A DNA stretch of 64,000 nt, taken from contig NC_037642.1 of NCBI RefSeq assembly GCF_003254395.2, positions 7,453,736-7,517,735 of the forward strand, read 5' to 3'. A program made the position numbers and the translations under genes. The stretch comes from Apis mellifera. Its lineage: Eukaryota; Arthropoda; Insecta; Hymenoptera; Apidae. Each line of letters starts with the position of its first letter. Position 1 is the first letter of the stretch. Positions 37,209 to 50,943 of the stretch are shown piece by piece. A model generated the notes under the pieces. It ran no database searches and had not been told where the DNA came from. It saw only the letters and a list, made by a program, of their open reading frames with translations.

Positions 37209-38768
37209 CTTTCTATCTTCAATTAATTAAAAGTTTTTAATTAATTTTTTTTCAATTTTTTTTTTATTACCAATAATTTATTTAATATTTTTATAATATG
37301 AAGTTATCACAATTAACGATAACATCGAATTCCATTGAATAATTCTAGTCGATTATAAATATTTCCTAAAAAAAATCACGATTCCTTTTCCAGAATTAAT
37401 TTTATCCTGAAATTTGTCACTTTTCCATAATCTCATGCTACTTTTTTTTTTTTTCAGATCAAAAAAGATAATTAATTTATTTTCAACATCATTTGCAACA
37501 ACATTCATTTTTTTTTCCTTAGTCATTTCAGATATCAAACATATTCGATCGTGTTGAAACAACTTTATGATGTAGTTATTTTTAAATACCAGGAAATAGG
37601 ATATTCACAAAATGTTTAAACGCGTCTCACATTTCTCTCGTTGACGTTATTAGAGAGTAACCTTGATGCTGTTGCTCTTTCTCAAGGCGTATCCCGTATT
37701 TGTCGTCACGAAGGTGCTCTTAGATGCCCGTGGTTCACACGGACCTTATTCGGCCAAGCAGCTAGGCTGACTCATTTACCGGGTATTCGTCAAGTGGCTC
37801 TTCTGGGCCATTGTATTGTAATTTCGGCAAGTCGTTCATTCAACAGTCACGCGGTTGTATACGCGGCTCATGTATCGTGGTCAAAATCGCCCTCGATGAT
37901 CGCCCGATCCTCCTCTCTCACAAAATTGCCTACACACGCGGCTTTTGTTAATCTCAGACGCGCTTTCGATGATAATGAACACCGTATTGTACTCGATAAA
38001 ATGATCTATTTAAATCCGTGCCCGGTTTTGTTGACGGGATCCGGATCCGTCCGACTGCCGGCATAGTTCGCCGCCTATATTAATTTTAGAACAAGCTTTA
38101 GACTTATTTGGGATTATTCGAGAAATAATCGATACGTAAGATATTTTTATTAATTATTATTATATATTTTTTTATATTTGTCGAGAGTGTACGTAATATA
38201 ACTTTTCGTAAACGGGTTGGATTGTATCGAATACAAAAAGAACGAATTTGAAATTTTTTGACAAACGAGATACGAATGAAACACGAGAATTCTGTATAAT
38301 AAATAAACAGAAAAATCAAATATTTAAGGGATTCGAAATATCTCTTCATTAATTTTACAATTAATGATAAATTTTATCCTTTTTTCTTACAATCATGATT
38401 TCTCTAAATAAATTTTGATACCTTTGCGATTGGCGCACGCAAATGAATAAAATAAAATAATTAAAATAATCGTTAAAATTCCGTACTTATTATCATTATT
38501 TTATACGATTATTTACCATTTAAATAAAAATGTATTCAATCTAGCGTTGCTCGTTCCGTTTCTCATCGTTGGACTGTGCCAGTTGCTCCCGGAAGGCACG
38601 TCTACCTACGATTCTGCGTTCCCGGTGATTTGAATGCAACTTGCGCGGGCATCGACTCGGGCTCTCACCACGTGAGAGAATTCGTTCGGCCTGTTACTGT
38701 TCGGGTGCAATAAACCAGAAGTAAAAACGAAACGGTGTCATAAGGGTTGTACTTTTTATTGAAATTTC

Positions 38769-38769
<1 letters not shown>
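37209..38769. other. intergenic region upstream of the LRR gene, with a GC-rich island
   Basis: AT-rich except for a GC-richer island at about 37620-38070 and a second short one at 38540-38710. The second has a CTCTCAC-CAC-GTGAGAG inverted repeat at 38662-38678. The LRR promoter should lie at the left end. No recognised gene. Confidence 0.5.
37641..38066 (+). other. isolated 141-codon ORF in a GC-rich island, unknown
   Basis: An open frame spanning most of a GC-rich island inside AT-rich DNA. No recognised domain. One short segment (AAFVNLRRAFDDNEHRI) faintly resembles motif 3 of non-LTR reverse transcriptases, but the flanking residues do not, so this may be chance or a decayed fragment. 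No ribosomal start context or splice sites stood out. Could also be an untranslated exon or a CpG-rich regulatory island. Confidence 0.2.

Positions 38770-38818
<49 letters not shown>
38770..38818. repeat. (CAT)n trinucleotide microsatellite
   Basis: About 16 uninterrupted CAT triplets followed by degenerate GTCGTTGTC triplets to about 38870. It lies near the likely 3' end of the Serrate transcript. Confidence 0.95.
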
Positions 38819-40821
38819 TATGTCGTTGTCGTTGTTATAGTCATCGTCGTCGTCCTAGTCGTTGTTGTAAACTTAGGCGGAAAAAAAGAAATTGTGGGAC
38901 CGGAAGGAGCTTTAACTTTATTTACACGCACTCATTCACGCTTCCTTCGCGATTATTTGACACGGGATTGATCACAACGCGTGGATTAGCTATCTAAATC
39001 GGAGACCAGGGACATTAGTTCGTTGAATCGAAGAACAGAACAAAAAGATGTTCACGAGATCGTTATGATCGATCGTATATAGTATAGTATAGTATTTCGA
39101 ACTATTGTCCATGATCTCTCAACAATTAAAATACAAGGCAATAAAATATAAAAAATAATATAATATAATATAAAATAATATAATATATATATATATATAT
39201 TTTTTTTTCTTCATCGCTTCTATATATTTTGTATAATAATATAGATTTCTTTATAAAATAAACTATCTGTTATAAAAAATTTCTTCCGTTATCATCTTAC
39301 AGTACGCCCAATACGGTTCTCGTTTCTCGTTTTAAAGTCTAGTAATACGCGCGTTTCATGCGCCCGTCGTTGCGCGTCGCCTTACGCTTGGAACGATATT
39401 AAGGGAAAAGGGGAGAGAAAAAAAAAAAAAAAGGAAAAAAAAATAATAATAAAATTGCACATCTAACAGAGGGAAGAAAGGAGGGAATAAGATAAAATAC
39501 AATCCAAAGTGGGACGGGGAATTATCTGGATCTATGTAATGGGTTTATTTACATCATACAACGTTTCGATCACGCGAATGGCCATGCCATGTGTCGCCAT
39601 CTTATCGATTCCTACACGCTCCCTTCACCCTCTTTGCAGGAAAAATAAAAAAAAAAAAAAAGAATACTTCCTTTTCATTATAGATCGACTCGTGGATACG
39701 ACGATACATCCCATGAATAATTAATTAATTTTTGTGCAATTAAATCACGGCTCGCAATGATAGAACCGTGCGTTAATTCTACTGATTACTACGGCAAACG
39801 GATGCAAACCGTTGCAAACTAGTTAGCAAACCAAATTTTAAGACTTTTCTTTTCTTAACGCGTTATCGTTATTAATCGTGATTCACGACTTTTCCAAGAG
39901 GGCGCTACGAGGGGACTCGATAAATCTTATCGCGCGATAATATTCTCTCTCGCATTCTTTCTCTCTCGTTCGCTCTATGAGTATCACAATAATATCGCCC
40001 GACGGAGCGTCCGAAGCCTTCTGCTTTCGCGCAGATTAATTCGCCTACGTGCTATTACAGCTCTACGATATCTACGGTGGCCTGCTAAGCCGTCACTTGG
40101 CCCGTGTGTTCTCTGCTTCGGATCAGGATAGGGGAATGTTTACGATTGTAACGCGAATAAAACGTCGATAGATCGGATCTTAAGGCTGTCCGTAAGGGAC
40201 GACGGCATTTAGAGGTGATACAGGCTTAGCGAAATTAATAAGTACGGGCTATGTACATATGTACAATACGATAAAACAACTTGTCGATATATAATTGTAG
40301 ACCGTCAATTATTGTCGTTGCGTTATTAGCGAGAGATATGTTAGAGAAAGGTAGAGAATGACGTTTTTCTCGTTTAATGAAATAGTTTGAAATGATCGAT
40401 TTTTAATTGTAAACCAATATCAATATAGTTGATGAAATAACGTTAAAATAATTCTTCTCTTTCTCTACCTTCCTACATTCTTTAATATCTCTCTTGTTTT
40501 CGTATCAATTCGCAGAAGGAAAAAAGATTTGAAGTAAAAGACGCGGTTTCGACGATTTCTTAATTTTTAGCGGGTAAAAAAAGGCAGCGCATTATTTCTC
40601 GCAATTTCATTTTCTAAAGTAATGTAAGCGATATCCGTTGAATCGTGAATTATTAATTGTTCAGTCTGTTCGTTGCAATTAATCGTTGCGAAAACACTTG
40701 GTACGAGCGAGTCCGATAATTCCACACGTTTCGCCACACGTTTTTCGTGTCCCTTTCTCACAAGTGTTTTTTTTTTTTTTTTCAGTGAAATTTTTCACGA
40801 AACATCCGCAAGTCTGTCGCG
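38819..40821 (-). other. 3'UTR / 3' flank of Serrate
   Basis: Two kilobases directly after the Serrate stop codon with no coding frame of its own. TTTATT at 38917-38922 (AATAAA on the minus strand) is a plausible polyadenylation signal. Homopolymer A/T runs occur at 39420-39450 and 39645-39662. A minus-strand TGTGATA (K-box class) is at 39982-39988. Confidence 0.5.
39982..39988 (-). promoter_or_regulatory. K-box-type miRNA seed site in the Serrate 3' flank
   Basis: TGTGATA on the minus strand matches the K-box heptamer complementary to the miR-2/miR-13 seed family of insects. A second, shorter match (TGTGAT) is at 38971-38976. Site function is inferred; one heptamer is expected by chance about once per 16 kb. 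Confidence 0.25.
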
Positions 40822-43800
40822 TTACACGTGCACCGTCAGTACTTGATGCGGTCCCGATGTCTGACTGCTGCTCGCTTGCTGAGAATACGTCGGCTCCTGC
40901 AATCTAGGTTTGCTGTACGGTTTATGAGGCCCTTCCTCGTACGTGAAACTAGCGGTGTTGTTCCTTGCTTCCGCGCTGGGAGCTTTGTAAAGCGGCGGCA
41001 ACCGATGTCTACTCTCGTCCGAGACCATTTCCAAACTCTCCTCGGTTGCACCCAGCGCACCCAACGAAGTTCCGGACAGAGGTCTCACCACGGACACCCT
41101 CGGCTCTCCTTGATCCTGCTCTTTCAAAGGGTTCGCGTATCTCCTCAGATTCTCCTCGTTTTGAAGATTGTTCGACTTCTCGTCCAAATCGCTGCGGTGT
41201 CGATGCAACGACGTCTCGCTGCTGGTGGTCGCGGTCAGGCTTGATCTTTGCCTCACCGTCCGAAGATACCACAGTCCACCGAACAAAGCCAAGACCAAAA
41301 CGGTCGCCAGAGCTCCACCGAGGACGGCCACGTAGCTTCCCGCGCTGCTCGAGTTTACGGAACTCGGCTCGCTGAGCAAGGCCGTCTCCACTTTGACCTC
41401 GAGCACGGAGGCCAGAGCGAGTGGTCTGCCCAGGGGTCTGCTAAGGGCTTCGCCAAGATCTCTGGCCGCATCTGCGGCTGCCTCCGAGAATATGGTCACT
41501 TCCACTGTATCGTTGTCGCCAGGCTTGAGATCGCAGAGAAGAACGATCGACTGTGGCCTTCTCGGATCGGACAGCAGTTTTCTCAACCGTCTGCAGAGGA
41601 TTTCTACCGACGTACTGGCGGCCAGAGTGTCTCTTCTCAACAGGATGGTGAGCCTGGAACAGGTTGGACCCGGCGTGGCTTGTCCGGGCCAACAGGAGGG
41701 CGGTGCGGGCAGAGCGGGAGGCCCTACTCTTCTTCCAGTCTCGACGGGGCGGCATTCGCCCCACGCTGGACACGGTGGAGCTAGACAGCTTTCGTTCGGA
41801 CTGGGCACGCACACTTCGTGAGCCAGACACGACGTACCGTTCAGACAGTTGCCAGGACCGCACCAGATATTGCTGCACTGGTTCTTCCCGTTACGACATT
41901 CGCAGACGTTGCAATCGTCGTCCCAGCTAGCTACCGGGCATCCTGGTCCACCTGCTGTACGAATCTCGCAGCGTACCCCGGTCCTTCCTGGCGGGCAGAT
42001 GCAAGTGTAACTCGCTATACCGTCCACGCACGTGGAGCCAGTGGTGCAGGGGTCGCTGGCGCATTCGTTCACGTTTATACGACAATCTGGGCCGGTGAAG
42101 CCTGGCGCGCACTCGCATCTGAACCAGTTGATCCCGTCCACGCATTTGCCCCCGTTCAAGCAAGGCAATGGCTGGCAATCGTCCACGTCACGACGGCAAT
42201 TCGGACCCTCGAAACCTTCGCGACAGACGCATCTGTAATTCCCATCGGCGGTGTTCACGCAGGTAGCTCCGTTCTCGCAAGGATTGCTCGCGCACGCTGG
42301 AGATGCTATGTGGCATGCTGCTCCCTCCCAACCTGGTGGACAGTGACAAGTGAATCCATCTCCGCGATCTTGGCAAGTTCCACCGTGGCGACAGGTACCT
42401 GGTTCGCAGTGTCCGGCGCGAAGAGTACACGTTTTGCCCTTCCATCCACCCCTGCAGATGCAGGTGAAGTCTGCGACACCGTCCACGCAGGTGCCGTTGT
42501 TGCGGCAGGGTGAGTTCGTACACTCGTCCACGTCTGAAGGAACGATAAGGAATAATTTAAAAAAAAAAAAAAAAAAGAGGCATCGAATTATTAGAGATAT
42601 CATTTCTTCCTTTCATCGTGATAATTTTTTCATCGCATTTAACGCGACGTTTCTACACAAATTAAGAACACGAACTCTGAAACAATCGCTCACCTTGATC
42701 GCACAGATCTCCGGTCCATCCCTCTCTACAGATACACTGGAACGAGTTAACCAAATCGACACACGTGCCACCGTTCAAACAAGGATTACCCCTGCAATCG
42801 TTGATGTTCTCGTGACAATGCATCCCTGTATACCCGGCGTCACAAATGCATCTGCCACCGCTGCATCTGCCTCTGCCGCCGCATGGTGTCCCCTCACTCC
42901 CGCACCCGGACTCCTCGTCCATCATGCCGAATTGCGGATTATGGGAGGCTGGCTCGGAACAATTCTTCCCTTGCCATTGCTCCGGACAGTGGCAGTAGTA
43001 ATCTGTCTGCGTGTTGAAACAAGGCGCCGAATTTCTGCACGGGTTCGGGCTGCAATGATCCTTGTCGATCTCGCACTGGTATCCGGTGAAACCGACAGGA
43101 CATACGCACTCGTACGCGTTCACCAGATCTCTGCACTCGCCACCGTTCTGGCAGGGTTTCGAGGCGCACTCGTCGATGTCCACGTCGCAATCCTTGCCCG
43201 AATAGCCTGCGGTGCAGCTGCAGTGATAATCGTCGACCAGATCGATGCACAACGCCCCGTGTTGGCACTGGCCGATGCAATCGTTGATGTTCTTCGTGCA
43301 GTTCTTCCCCGTGAAACCGCTCCTGCACCGACACCTGAAACGAGGCCGAGATTTTTTAATTAAAGAAAAAAAAATCCATTCGACCGATGGATTAAATTTT
43401 CAGGTCAAATAATAAAACAAATTTTTCTCTTCCTCACTTGTAATCACCGGCAAGATTCACACAGGTCAACGAATTCTTGCAGGGGGATTCCTTGAGGGCG
43501 CACTCATCCACGTCGAATTGGCAAAGCACTCCTTGCCAGGCCGGTGGACAATTGCACACAAACTCGTTCTTCCCGTCGACGCAGGTGCCCCCATTTTGGC
43601 AAGGTTGGGAGGCGCACTCGTCTATGTCCGTCGCGCAGTAAGGGCCAGAGAATCCAGGGGCGCACTCGCAGTGCGCGCTCTCACCGAGCTCCCTGCACGT
43701 CGCTCCGTTGGCGCAAGGGTTGGAGGCGCAAGGGTTGTCCACCTTCTCGCAGGTCGGTCCCGAGAATCCCTCGGGGCAGGTGCATTTGTACTGGTCCGGC

Positions 43801-46800
43801 GCCGTGTTCTCGCACGTCCCACCGTTTTGACAGGGTTCGTGAGTGCCGCAATAATTGAGGTCCTGGTCGCAGAGGATGCCGCCCCAATTCGTGTCGCAGA
43901 TACACTGCCAACTGGAACCGTTGCAATATCCGTGCTTGCAGCCAGGATAGGGGGTGCACTGGTCGCAGAGTTCACCGCGCCAACCGTGTCGACATTTGCA
44001 TTCCCCACTGACGTTGCAGTGACCGTGAACGGGGTGGCAACCCTCCTTGCACACCGCTGAAACAGATTAACCGCGCCTGTCAGTTAGGAAGGATTATTCG
44101 CACAAGCAATGATAAGGTAATTGAAAATTACGCCATTAGTTTATAGTATAACGATTTTTACAATTTGATCGCAATATTGCTTTTCTACTTTAAATTATTT
44201 TGTTACATATAACGAAAAATTTTACGTTCTTGTTGTTTTAAATTAAAATGTATATTTTAGCATTTTTTAACTATATAAATTCAGAAAAATGATACATATA
44301 TGCAGGATTATAAGAATTTCTTTTACTTAATATTAATTATTTTTAACAATATACCAAATTTTCGTGTTTGCTAGCGAGAACCGAGGAGGTTCACAAAGTT
44401 GAAAAAAGAAAAAAAGAATTACGTTAATACGAGTGTAAACGTTGAGTCATTGTAAAGTTCGTTGTAGCTAATTACATTTTTGTTAAAAAATGTTGACGGC
44501 GCCACGTCATGGTCAGACGTGAACGAAATAAACGACGATTTTCAATTCCGGCTTTTAACGCTAGAAAGACATAAAAAGCGAGACGTGTTATAAATTGTTT
44601 AGACTTATTTTATCCTTTAACAACCTCTTACCGGAATAACCGAAACCACTTAGATAAGACGTATAAAATTAAACACCTTTTAAACCACTGTACCGACTGC
44701 AGGTAATTAATCTACCTCCTCTTATATCCGACGTTATACATACGTACGAAAAACGCGTATTCCTCCCTTTTCGTTCGCAGGCCCGTTTTACAATAAAGAT
44801 CGCGTATCTTCGAGTTACAATCCGCGAACCGCAACCACCAATGGTTGCGGGCCATTTTATTCGCCGTTCATCCGTTCTTTCCACCGTGTGTACATATATA
44901 TACCGGATCTCCCCAATAACGTAGAAAGAAGAAGAGCCACCATCGGCCATAATTCAAGCGACTTTCCAAAGGAATAATCTCGCCGGGGCGAACAATAAAC
45001 GTGGCGCTCCGTAACGCGGCACAAAAGGCCCCCGTGAATGGAAGTTAAAACACAAACGATTAATCCGCCCACGGCCACGAAAGCATAAGTGTCGGATTAT
45101 TTTCCACGTTCACCCGGACGGATTATACGATCAACGACGTTTCATATATCTCGTCTCGTCTCGTCTCGTCTTGGGGAAACCATTGGCGTATCCTTCGTGT
45201 GATGACAAAGTGAGCGAGAAAGAGAAAAATAGAGAATACACGGAGAAGAAGAGGAGAAACGGGTTAACAGGTAACGCAAGTTCGCCTTCTTCTTACACAG
45301 GTGGCTAAGGATGACGAAATCCAATTTCGTCCATGGTCGAAATGGAGAGAAAAGGTGTGTGTATATATATACGTATCGTATCCCTGGAAACGACAGTTTC
45401 GTGGTCGATTGTGTGACGGTGAAACGGTGAGACGGGAGAAAATGAAACGTGACAGAGATCCGTGGCCGCGGTCCGGAGCAACTCAATTAGCCGGTGGGAC
45501 AGAAAGACGGATGAGAAGTGATAGAGAGAAGGATTATCCTTTTGACCGTGAAACGAAAACTCACGCCGCGGCGACACACGCGTGCGTGCACATATATATA
45601 TACGCACACGCATACACGTGTACAGGGGAGGGCTGCGACTTTTAGCCGTCTCTTTACCGTTACACATCGTGGCCCCAAAGAACCGAAGGAATCGCGTGTT
45701 ACACCACGGCTCCACGTAGATTCTCCACGTTGGTATACACACATTCTACGGGAGTATAGAATATATACGAGTAATCTCAGCTCGTTTCGATATAGTCGAT
45801 TAAGGTTTGGAAAAATCATCGGATGAGGAATAGATTCTTTGGAATACTTTGGACAGCGATTCGTATCGGTATTAATTACTTTATTGCCAACGTCATCGGT
45901 AAACCGGTATAAGATTATTAATAAGATTCATTGAAACGTCAGATATACACAATTAAATTAATAGTGTACGAACGAACATATTGAATTCATGCAAGAATCG
46001 AACCTTCTCGAAACACTTTTTCACACATCGTCTCGATCGGTAAACTCCCTCTGTCAATCGGGTGTCCGTTTAAATCTATGGATCACTTCTACGCTTTTAT
46101 TCCGCGTCGACTATTTTTCAACCTTAACCGCACGGTGTACACCGACGCGTAATTGCATATTTTAACATACGCAATATGCATCTCCACACGAGACAGGAGT
46201 AAACTCTCCTCGAAGGACTCTCGACCCCTTGCATCCTTGTGGATTCTTTAATGATTAATGGCCGAGCTCTCTCGTTCTCGCGTGGACGACCAACACGTTT
46301 TACGGATATTTATGAGACTGCGGCGTGATGTTCGTCGAATCCATACGGTAATAATGATCGATCCACTCGTTTTCTTCCATCCACATTCCACGATTGAGAA
46401 GGGGGGAATTGGCTGATTTCCAATTATTGCGTGAAAGACGGGGAACGCGAGGATTTCCCTCGCAATTACGGTCCCTCGCGGAAATCGGAAGAGAGAAGCT
46501 AGAGAGTCTGCTCGGTGAATTAGATGAATCACTCGTGAATTCACCATCCCTCAACCATCCCTCTTTTTCCTGATCGACGAAGCAACAGGTGCGCGTGGGC
46601 GCGGGGAACAGGATCTCACGCGATCGACGATTCTCGCTTCGTTTAGGGATTATTCGAATTCGAATTCGTCGAATGAAGATATTGAGGGTGTGTTAATCTG
46701 CCAATTACCCTCTTTTGCTCGTGGAATCGAGCGAATCGAAACATGCGACGAATAACTTGGCTTTGCCTTGGCGCGAACGATTCTCGTTGACGAGTTTTAT

Positions 46801-49800
46801 GGATGATCTAATGAATTTTATTGGAAAATGGCTTTCCGTTTCATAATCGATTGCGAAAAGTACGAATAGTTATCACGAATGGGAAATTTTAATCGTTGAT
46901 AATCTGTTGTTAAAAACGCGAAGTTTTCGCTGCCTGTGAGTAGGCAACCCGCCTATTACAAGATTCCTTGCTCGGTCGATAAGAACGAGAAATAAATTTA
47001 AATACGTTTGTTGTACTTTATTGTTTGAAGGTTCGTTAGTATTTGATCACGAAGAATCAATATATTGCAATTGAGATTAAAAGTTTCTGGAAATATCGGT
47101 TTCTTGGAAAACTAATTTTTTTCTTTCAATTTATATTAATTTTAAGAAAATCGTAAGTTCCGTATGGAAAAGATATTTCACTTTTTAATGGTATCGTGTA
47201 AGAATAGTACTTTAGTGACCGGATTTCTCCGTCGAACGGTTACGTGTTAATTAAGAATTGTGAAATTTCTTGTCGAATTTCGGCGTGCCGGTCGTGCGAA
47301 AAGCAATTAACAGAGGTTTCACCGCGGCAAATCTCACGAGGTACTTACGTTTCGCGTGTAGGAACCCCCCCCCCCCCTCCTCCCCCGACACATTAACAAC
47401 GCTTCTCGTACAGTACCGTTCTTTCGTTGTTCAGGATCTATAAATCTAGCCGGGAACATCTACAGTTACACGTCTATGGAATTTTTTTTGTTAATCCGCC
47501 GCCAGTAGGCGAATCAACCTGCGCGATTCATCTTCGTTCACAACCGTCGCGATTTCTTTTATTTTCTTATAAATCCCCCGATCTGGTGAACGGAACAGAT
47601 GCGAGAAGAATCGGATTACAGGTTGAAGGTTCACGACTTTCACGATCCCCAACCGTTTTACCTTTGCCACCAGCGCCGATAATCCTTCCGTAGAATGGCT
47701 AACGTTTATCTTAAGCGCCATTACCAATAAATCTATCATTCATCAAACTCCAATCTTTTTTTCGGATAATTATTTTTTTTTTATCTCTCTCTACATCCGT
47801 ACAAATAAATTTCTTTCGTGGATATAACGTATAATAATAAATAATAATAGATTACACCAAAATCCTTCCAAAATAATAATGGTTGATACGGATGGGAAGG
47901 ATTTATTCGATCGTGATTTTAATTTCACGCGATCTTGATACCGTGTTATTTGAAATGCGGCCGACTTCCTTTTCCAATCCTTCCAATCCTGAGGTAAAAG
48001 AGCATCTCGAACGATTTTACGATCTCCACGGTGAAAAGGGGTCAAATGCAAACGAACGTTCTCGCTATGAGTTTAGAAATACTACGTTGTACTCTCGGAG
48101 GAGGAACGGTGTGTTGCATGATGCGGTCGGTGCATAGAACTCGTGTGAAGACGATGCACGAGTGAAATTCTCGTATTGACCTTTCACAGCGCGACAAAAA
48201 TGCTGGAGCCAGTTCTCTCCTCTATCCCTCTCTCTCTCTCTCTCATCCTCTCTTCTCATCTCATCGTAACCGACCGACCGGTCTCGTCGTCTCACGAGTA
48301 CACGATTTCCACCGATAGTCCCTAATTGGGATCGTTTGTCCTTTCCTTTTTTCCCCCCCTCCCTCCACGTTCGACGAAAGTGGAACGTGTCTAATTGTGA
48401 TACCGATAATATGATCCTGCTGCATCGTTAAACCGCCGGAATAATTCGAGGGGGATGCGACCCGGTTCGTTTCTTTCCAACACATTCCCCGTGTGAATAT
48501 ATTTATACGTCTGTATATAGGAGAGGAAGGTAATGTCTTTGTAGATTTTCTTGTAGATTATTTTATATATATATTTTTTACGGATTTTGGAACCTTTTTT
48601 ATTTTCTTAATTTCAACGTATCTTCCGTTTCACAAGATTTGGATTCATAGATCTGAGTTATAATTCTTGAAATTGACAGAATTGAAAGTATTACTTATAT
48701 TAAGACGAAGGGAGAAAGAAAAGAGCGATGAATAATTAATTTTATTCGACACATTTTGCTTGTTCGTGCTCGATTGCCGTACATACCCAACACTATCGTC
48801 GACTGTTATACATTCCGTGATCGGTCGAAACGTTTCTTGTTAATAATAAACAAAAATGAAAGTTTTTGCAAAGCTTTGTATTTTTCGAACATCGTGTACA
48901 AGTCATCCTGAAAAATCTTTAATATCAATCAACGTGTATCTTAGTCTGATGAACATCGATGGTATTGTCGATAAGAAGAAGATATTAAACGAGCATTAAA
49001 CGCGAAGCGAAACGAAGAAAATCTTAAAGTTCACAGTGTCAAGGGAAACTGGCTTCGTCCTCGAGTGATGGCGGCCACCGTTTTCCAAGCGGAACTTAAA
49101 TCAGGGAGCAATTCAAGGGATTTAAATTCGACGCGCGTTTCGTCACATTTCTTCTTATTATTATTATTATACCCTCGAAACAATTCGAGAAACACAGTGT
49201 TCAGTTTCACACGATATCAACCGTGGCTTCTAATTACTATCACCGCAGAAAAGTCTAATAGTTTGCTCGTCCTACTTTCTCTGGCCAGTTTTCAACTATT
49301 CGAGCACAATTTAATATTCTTTCGAAATTTAAACCAGGCCTACGTTGATATCTCGATCACGTTCGAATCACGATAATTAACCAATCGAAGATATTTGCAT
49401 ACGAAACGCGAGCATAGCGATTTGTAAGTAAACACGTTTAAATCGTATATATTTTATACGATAAACTAAGTTTTTATGATATAATTCTTTATTCAAGGAC
49501 AATCGATATTTAATATAAAAAAAAAAAAGTCTCGATAAATAATTTTTTATACCCTTATTTTCCAATTAATCTTTGATCTGTGTTATTTAATCATGCATGA
49601 ACGTGAGTTCTCACGATTCATTTTTCTCATAGAAAAACAAAATTATATCTCCGTTTGAAATGTTATAACATTGTAAAATTGTTTATACATATCGATTAAT
49701 TATCTCTTACGACATATTTAATATATTAAATGCAGCACAATTCTTCCACAAACTTAATTTCTTAAATTTAATACACTCGAGACGTATTATTATTTTTCTA

Positions 49801-50902
49801 AAATTCAAAAAATTCCTACACTAAACTATAAAATCGGATTAAAATGTTGTGATTTCGGTTATATCGACTCGACACAACGTGAAATATCGATATCGTTTAA
49901 TCGATCGTCGAAGAACCGTACTTTCTCCTCGACAAAGATAATCTCTTCGGATTTGGGATGATTTAAGACGATCCCTTAAAAAAAAAAAAAAAAAAAGAAA
50001 ATGTTCTGGAGGGAGGGATAAGACGATAAGCGCGGGTCGGATAAGCGGCACACACGGGGGAGACGGAAGTAACGATTAAGCAAGAAGAAAGAGCTGACGT
50101 ATTAATCCGGCCAGCATTGTGCGAGGGGATCTGGCGTGATGCTGCTCGCTACCTTTATGCACGATCGTACGACATGCGTCTAACGTCCGCCAATTGAGGC
50201 ACGCTTCGAGATAATTCGTGTGTTTCACTGTGTTTGCGTATTTGCCAATCAGACGTGCGCGAGACTCGCGGTTTCCGTCCGACAACAGAAACGAAACACA
50301 CGTGGAACGAGTTTTCCTCTTCCAATGATTACACTTACGAATCGTTGAAATTAACCCGAACGAAAGCAAACTTTCTTGACAAATTTCTAAACCGTTGCAA
50401 CTGTTTTCATCTCTCCTCTCTCTAATTTCGAAAATCTCGGGTGGGAGAAAATTTGGAAGGGTTTCTACAAGATTTCTAGATCTTCGACAGATTCGTTTCC
50501 TCTTTTTAAATCCCTAACTCGAAGGATAAATTTACAATTGCCATTGGAAATCTTTGAGAAATCTTGAAGGAAGACTTGTTTATTTCAGGATGCAATTATC
50601 CACAATGTGATATAAATTTTACGTAAGAAAACGAACATCCGACATTTCCCCTTCTCTTCTGTGATTTTCTGCAGCTTGACATTGGAAAACTCACTTATAC
50701 AATCGATCTTATCTTCTCCTCTATCGGACAAGATTTATAACCGTGTATCAGGCACACTTTGTTTTCCTCGATACGACGTCTAATTATTTTTCTCGCGACC
50801 GACGGGACAAAAATTCGTTCAATTTGAATGTAAAGCAAAAAATTTCCATCGATCTCGAATCACCTCTTCTTGCCTTCAGGGAATCGAATATCCCTTTTTC
50901 TC

Positions 50903-50943
<41 letters not shown>

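Noticed and set aside
37902..38010. Reverse-transcriptase-like segment as evidence of a LINE element
   Set aside because: Only about 20 residues resemble the RT motif; no flanking RT motifs, endonuclease, poly-A tail or target-site duplication seen.
38747..38971. Poly-His/poly-Val ORF
   Set aside because: Translation of the (CAT)n microsatellite; no gene context.
40822..44060. Long ORFs on the plus strand and in other frames across the Serrate exons
   Set aside because: Shadows of the GC-rich EGF-coding exons; only the minus-strand frame with spliced EGF and DSL motifs is coding.
45301..45826. Several overlapping 100-145 codon ORFs on both strands in the Serrate intron
   Set aside because: Open in four frames at once with no motif; explained by high GC and few stops.
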